In this document: positions 6,407-11,329 of the stretch, one piece after another
Layout: each line of letters starts with the position of its first letter
Numbering within the stretch: position 1 is the first letter of the stretch
Assembly: GCA_035318785.1 (NCBI GenBank)
Contig: DATHDZ010000089.1
Span: 1-11,329, forward strand
Direction: 5' to 3'
Length of the DNA stretch: 11,329 nucleotides
Origin: CAIYRG01 sp035318785
Lineage (GTDB): Bacteria; Pseudomonadota; Alphaproteobacteria; Micropepsales; Micropepsaceae
Notes under the pieces: generated by a model
What the model saw: only the letters and a program-made list of their open reading frames with translations
The model's database searches: none
Told to the model about the DNA's origin: nothing
Program-made: the position numbers and the translations under genes

Positions 6407-7789
6407 ATGACGATTGCAAGTACCACGGCGGACGGAGCCGTTGCGGCACCCGCCGATAGCGCGGGACATGCGGAGATTTTCGACGTCGGCATCCATGAGA
6501 GACTGCCGCTCGGGCAGGCGCTCATGCTGGGCTTTCAGAACATCTTCGGCATGATCGGGATGTTCGTGTTTCCCGGAATCACCGGCCAGGCGCTTCATCT
6601 TTCCGTCGAGCAGACCGCACATCTTTATGGCATGACGTTCCTGGTTTCGGGCTTCGTCACCGCGTGTCAAGCGCTTGTCATCCTGAAGCTTCCCATCGTC
6701 CATGGTCCCTATGTCGGAAGCTTCACGGCCCTGCTGGCGCTCGGCGCGCTTCCCGACGGCGGACTCGGGCTCGCCTTCGGCTCATGTTTCGTCGCCTGCA
6801 TCATCTGGTTCTTGTTGACGGTACCCATTCGCGGCTGGAGCTTCGCGGGGCTCTTTGCGCGCTATCTGCACAGCCCGATGATTTCGGGCATCATGGTGCT
6901 TCTCGCCATGGTGCAGATCGCCAACACGTCGCTGCCCGCTTGGATTGGGGAAAAGGCCAGTCCGGGATTTCCCGGCATCAATCTTCTCGCAGGCGCCGTA
7001 GCGGTGGCCGTTCTGGTCTGCGTCACGCTGTGGGGCGGCAAGCAATTTCGCCGTGTCGCCATGTTGGTCGGGTTGGTGCTGGGCACGCTCGTCTATGCGC
7101 TGTTCATCCCGATTTCATTCGGACGCGTCATCGCTTCGCCCTGGCTGGTAACGCCGCAATTCTTTCCTTATGGATTTTCCGTTCGTCTCGACATCGTTAT
7201 TCTGTTCGTGCTGGTGCTGGTGCCCGCGAACATCGCGTCCATGGCGCTCTATACCGTGGTCGGCAAATGGGCGAACGAGAAGCTGACACCGGCACGCATG
7301 TCCGGCGGACTGATGAGTGTCGCGATTGGCGGTATGTTGGCGTCCGTGCTCGGAACCTATGCCACACATATCTATCCCGACAATATGGGGCTGTTGCGCT
7401 ACACGCGCGTCGGATCGCGCTATGCCACGCTCACCTGCGGGATCCTGCTGATCCTGCTGGGCTCCTGCATCAAGTTCGACATGATGCTTGTGCTGGTGCC
7501 GACTCCGGTGCTCGCCGCCATCGCGACGCTGCTGTTCGGCATCGTGATGATGCATGCGATCCAGCATCTCTCGGTCGTCGAATGGGACGACCGCAATCTG
7601 ATCATCGCCGGGTTCTCGCTACTGCTGGGCGTGGGCGGATTGTTCGTCGCCGGAGAGGCCTATCAAGCACTGCCTTTGGTTGTGCGCATCATGCTCAAGC
7701 AAGCCGTTGTCGTCGGCGGCGTGCCGTTGATTGCGCTCCATGCGATTCTGAACCGCGACAGAATCGCGGCGGGTTACGCGAAAGCGTAG
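6407..7789 (+). CDS. NCS2-family (nucleobase:cation symporter-2) permease with altered binding-site residues
   Basis: This is a 460-residue polytopic inner-membrane protein of the xanthine/uracil permease family (PF00860). After a roughly 33-residue polar N-terminus, hydrophobic segments recur throughout (about 38-58, 73-92, 100-115, 122-140, 154-173, 192-208, 216-236, 262-283, 300-318, 340-356, 361-382, 398-416, 430-447). Family landmarks include LGFQNIFG at 41-48 and YPDNMGLLRYTRV at 323-335, which corresponds to the TM10 YGENIGV... motif of UraA. In UraA, TM8 carries an E-x3-H pair used for substrate and proton. Here the matching segment VPANIASM (272-279) has A274 and S278 instead, and the TM10 Glu is D325. 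It is therefore an atypical member, and its cargo may differ from uracil or xanthine. A GGGGGGA site lies about 7 nt before the ATG. It follows the UbiD decarboxylase, so import of that enzyme's substrate is the natural inference. Confidence 0.88.
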   Translation: MTIASTTADGAVAAPADSAGHAEIFDVGIHERLPLGQALMLGFQNIFGMIGMFVFPGITGQALHLSVEQTAHLYGMTFLVSGFVTACQALVILKLPIVHGPYVGSFTALLALGALPDGGLGLAFGSCFVACIIWFLLTVPIRGWSFAGLFARYLHSPMISGIMVLLAMVQIANTSLPAWIGEKASPGFPGINLLAGAVAVAVLVCVTLWGGKQFRRVAMLVGLVLGTLVYALFIPISFGRVIASPWLVTPQFFPYGFSVRLDIVILFVLVLVPANIASMALYTVVGKWANEKLTPARMSGGLMSVAIGGMLASVLGTYATHIYPDNMGLLRYTRVGSRYATLTCGILLILLGSCIKFDMMLVLVPTPVLAAIATLLFGIVMMHAIQHLSVVEWDDRNLIIAGFSLLLGVGGLFVAGEAYQALPLVVRIMLKQAVVVGGVPLIALHAILNRDRIAAGYAKA

Positions 7790-7809
7790 GGTTCTTCTAG
7801 TGAGAAGGA

Positions 7810-7966
7810 AATCACCCTCACCCGGCGCGCCAGGGAAACATATCCCCCACCCTCGCCGCTTACGCGGCTCGACCTCCCCTCAAGGGGGAGGTGGAATTTT
7901 GACTCTGCGCGGCGCGCCGCCCCCCGATCAAGTCGGGGCAGGCTCTCTCCCGCAAGGGGGAGAGGG
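7810..7966. repeat. Cluster of intergenic GC-rich hairpin repeats
   Basis: Nearly the whole spacer between the convergent permease and NMT1/Pht5-like genes consists of short inverted repeats. They are GCCGC-ttac-GCGGC (7855-7868), ACCTCCCC-tcaag-GGGGAGGT (7872-7892), CCCCGA-tcaag-TCGGGG (7922-7938) and CTCTCCC-6 nt-GGGAGAG (7945-7964). Two GGCGCGCC palindromes also occur, near 7824 and 7911. This CCTCCCC/CAAGGGGGAGG style is familiar from dispersed intergenic repeats in alphaproteobacteria. Repeat status is inferred, as only one copy cluster is visible here. The frames that cross the block on both strands are by-products of the palindromes. Confidence 0.75.
7872..7899 (+). terminator. Candidate terminator for the decarboxylase-permease unit
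   Basis: A perfect 8-bp stem (ACCTCCCC / GGGGAGGT, 7872-7892) with a 5-nt loop is followed by GGAATTTT. This is a plausible but imperfect intrinsic terminator on the plus strand, about 80 nt after the permease stop. The T-run is short and starts 4 nt after the stem. Confidence 0.4.
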
Positions 7967-8869
7967 TTATTCGGCCAGGGGTCCAAGGATGCGGGCGGCG
8001 TCGGCGAAAAGCTCATCGGCAGGGAAGGCGCGCGGAATGAGCTTCTGCCGTACCGCATAGTCGTTGAGCTGTTCCAGCGATTGGCGAATGGCTTTGATGC
8101 CGAAGCGCAAGGGATCGTCCGCGCCCGTGGGAAGCGCCGCTGCTGCGCGGCTCTCCTTCAGCACACGATAGACCTCGCGCACCACATCGGGTCGCGCCTT
8201 CACGATGGAGTCGCGCATGACCGCCAGATGATTGATCGGCACGCCGCCATGTTTGCGGGCCCAGGCGCGGCCGGCGGCTTCGTGATCCGGGATCAAATGT
8301 TTCAGCGGTCCTTCTTCGGCGACATCGCCGAGGATCGCCGCATCGATCTCACCGTCAAGCAGCATCTGCTTCAGCGTTTTGCCATCGGGCGCGCGCTCGA
8401 CATTGGAAGGATTGCGATATTCGGCCAAATGCGCGTCCTCGAAAGTGATCCAGCGAACACTGGCGATGTCGACGCCGTAATCCTCTGCGAGGAAGCCGCG
8501 TACCCAGGCGCCGGTGGTTTGGGTATATGCGCGAACCCCGACGCGCTTGCCTGAAAGATCGGACGGCACGAGGTGGCCCCTGTCCGCATTGTAGAAGATC
8601 GTGTGGTGCTGGTTGCGGCCAACGATGGTGGCGGGAAGCAGCGTGTAGGGTTTGCCGAAATGCTTCGCCTGCAGGAAGGTGACCATCGCAAGCTCGCCGA
8701 AATCATATTTGGCATCGCGCACCATCGCTTTGAACTGCGTGTTGGCGACCTTCACGTCGAAATAATCGAAGGTCACGAGCGGCGAAGAAATTTCGCCGGT
8801 CTTCAGCGCTTTCGTGTTCGGATGCATGCCGAGCAGGCTGTGCAGCACCACCGGTTCCGTCTTGGCCAT
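7967..8869 (-). CDS. NMT1/THI5-like (PBP2-fold) protein resembling 4,5-dihydroxyphthalate decarboxylase
   Basis: The product is 300 residues with no signal peptide or lipobox, unlike transporter-bound solute receptors. Its layout matches the NMT1/THI5-like periplasmic-binding-protein fold, and it most recalls the Pht5-type 4,5-dihydroxyphthalate decarboxylase group. Shared-looking segments are the YDFGELAMVTF strand-helix at 55-65, RNQHHTIFYN at 85-94, the DLSGKRVGVRAY hinge at 104-115, TGAWVRGFLAEDYGVD at 119-134, GEIDAAILG at 173-181 and PINHLAVM at 211-218. A cytoplasmic enzyme is therefore as likely as a ligand-binding protein, and the family match is from memory of family patterns, not a search. 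The ATG at 8869 has AGGA 6 nt upstream, overlapping the TAG stop of the amidohydrolase gene before it, so the two are co-expressed. It ends directly against the repeat cluster. Confidence 0.7.
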   Translation of the reverse strand: MAKTEPVVLHSLLGMHPNTKALKTGEISSPLVTFDYFDVKVANTQFKAMVRDAKYDFGELAMVTFLQAKHFGKPYTLLPATIVGRNQHHTIFYNADRGHLVPSDLSGKRVGVRAYTQTTGAWVRGFLAEDYGVDIASVRWITFEDAHLAEYRNPSNVERAPDGKTLKQMLLDGEIDAAILGDVAEEGPLKHLIPDHEAAGRAWARKHGGVPINHLAVMRDSIVKARPDVVREVYRVLKESRAAAALPTGADDPLRFGIKAIRQSLEQLNDYAVRQKLIPRAFPADELFADAARILGPLAE

Positions 8870-8877
8870 GGGAATTC

Positions 8878-9729
8878 CTATGTCTCCTTAAGCGCGGGAT
8901 ACAGGGTCTGCGCAGTGCGGGAGAAAATCCATTCGCGGTCTCCGCTGGGGAGGAAAGCGAGCGTTTCCCGCGCCAGCGTCAGAAGATCGGGGAGCGATTT
9001 CTCCGAAGCCGGAAAGTTGGAGCCCCAAGCAACGCGCGAGGCGCCGAAATCTCCGACGAGCCGGCCGAAGAATGTTTCCGGCGTCGCCTTGCCGGCGCGC
9101 GCGCCGACGAGGTTTCGCTCGGTGACTTTCAGATAGACATTCGGATAGGCCGCGAGACTCCAGAGACTATCGGCGCCGCTGTAAGGCGGGCCGTCGTCCT
9201 GAACGGGGCGCGCGAGGTGATCGAGAATCACGCGCAACTTCGGAAAACGCTTGAGCACGCCCGTAAGCTGAGGGATTCCCTTGGCCGTCATCTGCAGGCA
9301 GACGGGAAGATTGGTTTTCTCCGCCATCTCCCAGGCCGGGAAGGAACGCGGATCATCCAGCCAATCGGCTTGGCCGGGCATGGTGCTGCCGGTCGTGAAA
9401 AGGCGCATACCCGTGAGGCCGCGTCCCATCCAGTAGCGCATTTTCTCGCATGCATCGGGGGCAAGGACATCGGCGGAAAAGACGCCGGTGAACCGGTCCG
9501 GATGCGCGGCCACCGCATCGGCGACATAGGAATTGTCGTGCCCGTAGCAGGTGGAGGCCTGAACCAGCGCCGATTTCGCCACCCCTGCCCGATCCATCGC
9601 CGCGATCATGGCATCGACGCTCACAGGGCGCTCGCGCGACCAATCCGATTGGTGCCCGCCCAAAGGCGCTCTCGGATATCGTGTCGTATCGGTGGAAATC
9701 ACATGCGGATGAATATCGATGACGGTCAT
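8878..9729 (-). CDS. Amidohydrolase-2 (PF04909) TIM-barrel hydrolase or decarboxylase
   Basis: This 283-residue protein fits the amidohydrolase-related family that includes 2-pyrone-4,6-dicarboxylate lactonase and aromatic-acid decarboxylases such as ACMSD and 5-carboxyvanillate decarboxylase. It opens with the family's D-x-H-x-H strand (DIHPH, D5, H7, H9). It continues with GLTGMRLF at 104-111, the strand VILDHLARP at 167-175 (H171), and a C-terminal WGSNFPASEK at 235-244. The last motif usually carries Asp (GSD/GTD), whereas this protein has N238; Asn is also known in some subgroups of the family. The ATG at 9729 was chosen because AGGGG lies 6 nt upstream and the D-x-H-x-H motif must be near the N-terminus; a longer frame to 9834 would add an unlikely basic extension. 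It is first in a two-gene minus-strand unit with the NMT1/Pht5-like gene. The fold is sure; lactonase versus decarboxylase is open. Confidence 0.87.
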   Translation of the reverse strand: MTVIDIHPHVISTDTTRYPRAPLGGHQSDWSRERPVSVDAMIAAMDRAGVAKSALVQASTCYGHDNSYVADAVAAHPDRFTGVFSADVLAPDACEKMRYWMGRGLTGMRLFTTGSTMPGQADWLDDPRSFPAWEMAEKTNLPVCLQMTAKGIPQLTGVLKRFPKLRVILDHLARPVQDDGPPYSGADSLWSLAAYPNVYLKVTERNLVGARAGKATPETFFGRLVGDFGASRVAWGSNFPASEKSLPDLLTLARETLAFLPSGDREWIFSRTAQTLYPALKET

Positions 9730-9875
9730 TCTCAACCCCTGATTTTGCGGCCCTTTTAGTCGAAAAATCCGCGCCAAGCGATCATCAAGATTGCGGCGCG
9801 GCGTTTTGGCCTGGCGCGGTTGTGGGGAGCGCAAATTTCTTCTAGTCGTAGGCTATAGAGCATCGGATCCTTGTC
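9730..9875. promoter_or_regulatory. Divergent promoter region between amidohydrolase and MetE-like gene
   Basis: This 146-bp spacer must hold promoters for both flanking units. CCGCGCC at 9769-9775 is inverted relative to two direct copies of GGCGCGG at 9795-9801 and 9813-9819, a possible operator arrangement, although such words are common in GC-rich DNA. TATAGA at 9854-9859 is a candidate -10 for the plus-strand gene but sits close to its start and lacks a good -35. A real promoter assignment is not possible. Confidence 0.35.
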
Positions 9876-11039
9876 ATGAAACGCAGCACCAAGCGCATCC
9901 TCACCACCCATGTCGGAAGCCTGATCCGGCCCAAGCCGCTGCTGGATCTGTTGCGGGCGCGGCAGAGCGGCCAGGCCGACGACCGCGCCTATGTCGAATG
10001 TCTCAAAGAGAGCGTCGCGGGCGTGGTGCGGCGACAGGCCGAGGCGGGAATCGACATTGTCGATGACGGCGAATACGGCAAGAACATCTCCTGGTCGCAA
10101 TATGCGCTGGAACGCCTGAGCGGGTTCGAGCGCAGACACGTGACGCTGGAAGCGAACCCGTTTGTCGCGGGGGCGGACCGCGCGCGGTTCAAGGAATTCT
10201 ATGCCGAGATGGACGCACAGCAGGCACCGTCATCGGATTGGGATTCGGTCTGCGTCGGACCGATCGCCTATACGGGTATCGAAGCGTTGCAGCGCGATAT
10301 CGACGATATCAAGACGGCCCTGAAAGGCGTCGCCGTGGAGGAGGCGTTTCTTCCGGTTGCGGCACCGGCGAGCGTCATCCCCGACCGCAAGAACGAATAT
10401 TACCGGAACGACGAGGAAATGTTCCAGGCGCTCGCCGAGGCGATGCGCACCGAATACCGCACCATCGCTGAATCGGGCCTGCTGGTACAGTTGGATGATG
10501 CACGAGCGGCGGTCACCTATGACCGCATGGTGCCGCCTGCGAGCTTCGCCGATTACCGCAAATGGCTGGAGCATCAGATCGAAGTGCTCAATCACGCGAT
10601 TGAAGGAATCCCGCAGGACCGCATCCGCTATCACGTGTGTTGGGGAAGCTGGCCCGGCCCGCACACCACCGACGTGCCGCTGAAGGACATCGTCGACATC
10701 TTGATAAAGGCCAATGTCGGGGCCTTCCTGATCGAAGGGGCCAATCCGCGCCACGAGCATGAGTGGGAGGTCTGGCAGAACGTGAAGTTGCCGGAGGGCA
10801 AGGTGCTGATCCCCGGCGTCATCAGCCACGCCACCAACATCGTCGAGCATCCCGATCTCGTGGCGCAGCGCATCGTGCGATACGCGAAGGCTTTGGGCCG
10901 CGAGAATGTGATTGCGGGAACCGATTGCGGCTTCGCGCAAGGGCCGTTCCACCGCCGCGTCCATCCCTCGATCATGTGGGCGAAGCTGGAAGCGATGGCG
11001 GAGGGCGCGCGGATCGCCAGCAAGCAGCTTTGGAATTGA
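9876..11039 (+). CDS. Short MetE-core protein (cobalamin-independent methionine synthase C-terminal domain family)
   Basis: The 387-residue product corresponds to the catalytic C-terminal barrel of MetE only; full-length MetE is about 750 residues. TTHVGSLIRP at 10-19 and VDDGEYG at 62-68 are the usual opening motifs. All four zinc ligands expected from MetE are visible: H253 and C255 (YHVCWGSWPGP), E287 (IEGANP) and C351 (GTDCGF). The protein should thus bind zinc and activate a thiol. Short members of this family include core-MetE methionine synthases and epoxyalkane:coenzyme M transferase (about 380 residues). In this catabolic setting a role in methyl or alkyl transfer from a substrate is possible, but methionine synthesis is not excluded. 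The ATG at 9876 has only a weak upstream GGATC, yet the conserved motif at residue 10 fixes the start. The stop is 6 nt from the convergent hydrolase gene. Confidence 0.9.
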   Translation: MKRSTKRILTTHVGSLIRPKPLLDLLRARQSGQADDRAYVECLKESVAGVVRRQAEAGIDIVDDGEYGKNISWSQYALERLSGFERRHVTLEANPFVAGADRARFKEFYAEMDAQQAPSSDWDSVCVGPIAYTGIEALQRDIDDIKTALKGVAVEEAFLPVAAPASVIPDRKNEYYRNDEEMFQALAEAMRTEYRTIAESGLLVQLDDARAAVTYDRMVPPASFADYRKWLEHQIEVLNHAIEGIPQDRIRYHVCWGSWPGPHTTDVPLKDIVDILIKANVGAFLIEGANPRHEHEWEVWQNVKLPEGKVLIPGVISHATNIVEHPDLVAQRIVRYAKALGRENVIAGTDCGFAQGPFHRRVHPSIMWAKLEAMAEGARIASKQLWN

Positions 11040-11045
11040 TCCGAC

Positions 11046-11329
11046 TTAATGCGCGGAGACGAAGCGGGCGATGTCGTCGCGCAAAGGCGCCCGGTCACGG
11101 AATCCCGGCGCCAGCGCGAGCATGATCCCCATATGGCCGATATTGGGGTAGGTGATCTCTTCCACCTCGCTCCCGTGTGCCCTCAGATGCGCCGCGAGTT
11201 TGCTGTGGCTCTCCAAAACCTCCGGGCTTTCACTGGAGCCCGCGACGAGCAGCATCGGCGGCCGCTTGCCGGTGATGAAGGTGGCGGGGCGCGTTTCCGG
11301 CCGCGCGGGACCGCGGAACGTGTCACGGA
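11046..11329 (-). CDS. Alpha/beta hydrolase (esterase/lipase-like), N-terminus cut by window edge
   Basis: The frame is open from the TAA at 11048-11046 to the right edge, giving the last 93 residues of a longer protein. The internal ATG at 11255 is not the start, because the coding frame continues upstream through a segment ending FITGKRPP. The remaining part matches the C-terminal end of BD-FAE/esterase-type alpha/beta hydrolases: a strand LLVAG, a helix (HSKLAAHLRAHG), then YPNIGHMGIML, where the His of GHMG is the expected catalytic histidine. The usual catalytic Asp after the LLVAG strand (as in GxxD) appears to be Glu (GSSE). The nucleophile region lies outside the window. It may be an esterase or lactonase working with the neighbouring catabolic genes. 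Confidence 0.78.
   Translation of the reverse strand, partial: RDTFRGPARPETRPATFITGKRPPMLLVAGSSESPEVLESHSKLAAHLRAHGSEVEEITYPNIGHMGIMLALAPGFRDRAPLRDDIARFVSAH

Noticed and set aside
6664..7800. 378-residue plus-strand frame overlapping the NCS2 permease in another frame
   Set aside because: The permease frame gives regular membrane segments and family motifs. The alternative is an Arg/His-rich out-of-frame translation.
7774..8060. Overlapping short frames on both strands across the repeat cluster
   Set aside because: They are created by GC-rich palindromes and overlap two real genes. No start context or conserved motif.

Overview
The window is about 11.3 kb of GC-rich bacterial DNA. I read nine protein genes in it, two of them cut by the window edges. 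The codon use, a translationally coupled bactofilin pair, and a block of CCTCCCC/GGGGAGG-type intergenic hairpins all suggest an alphaproteobacterium. This is inference, since there is no rRNA or other marker gene to confirm it. No tRNA, rRNA, CRISPR array, insertion sequence or phage gene was seen.

Layout, left to right. (1) 1-974, minus: the N-terminal 324 residues of an exported metallo-beta-lactamase-fold hydrolase, running off the left edge. (2) 975-1196: a divergent intergenic region with an imperfect direct repeat. (3) 1197-2116, plus: two overlapping bactofilin genes. (4) 2124-4508, minus: a molybdenum hydroxylase large subunit (xanthine dehydrogenase/CO dehydrogenase family) with no small or medium subunit gene beside it. 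(5) 4509-4677: a divergent promoter region holding a 12-bp perfect palindrome. (6) 4678-7789, plus: a UbiD-family prenylated-FMN decarboxylase followed by an NCS2 (nucleobase-type) permease. (7) 7790-7966: a short block of hairpin repeats between convergent genes. (8) 7967-9729, minus: an amidohydrolase-2 TIM-barrel protein followed by a cytoplasmic NMT1/Pht5-like protein, with the second gene's ribosome site overlapping the first gene's stop. (9) 9730-9875: a divergent region. (10) 9876-11039, plus: a short MetE-core (cobalamin-independent methionine synthase C-terminal domain) homologue with all zinc ligands. (11) 11046-11329, minus: the C-terminal part of an alpha/beta hydrolase, running off the right edge.

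From 2124 onward the content looks catabolic: hydroxylase, decarboxylase, ring-type permease, amidohydrolase, a possible second decarboxylase or ligand-binding protein, a zinc thiol-alkyl transferase-like protein and an esterase-like hydrolase. The genes are arranged as short divergent and convergent units with almost no spacer at the convergent ends. A reasonable but unproven reading is uptake and breakdown of an aromatic or N-heteroaromatic acid. The NCS2 permease lacks the usual transmembrane-8 glutamate/histidine pair, so its substrate may not be a standard nucleobase. The set as a whole is not a pathway I can name.
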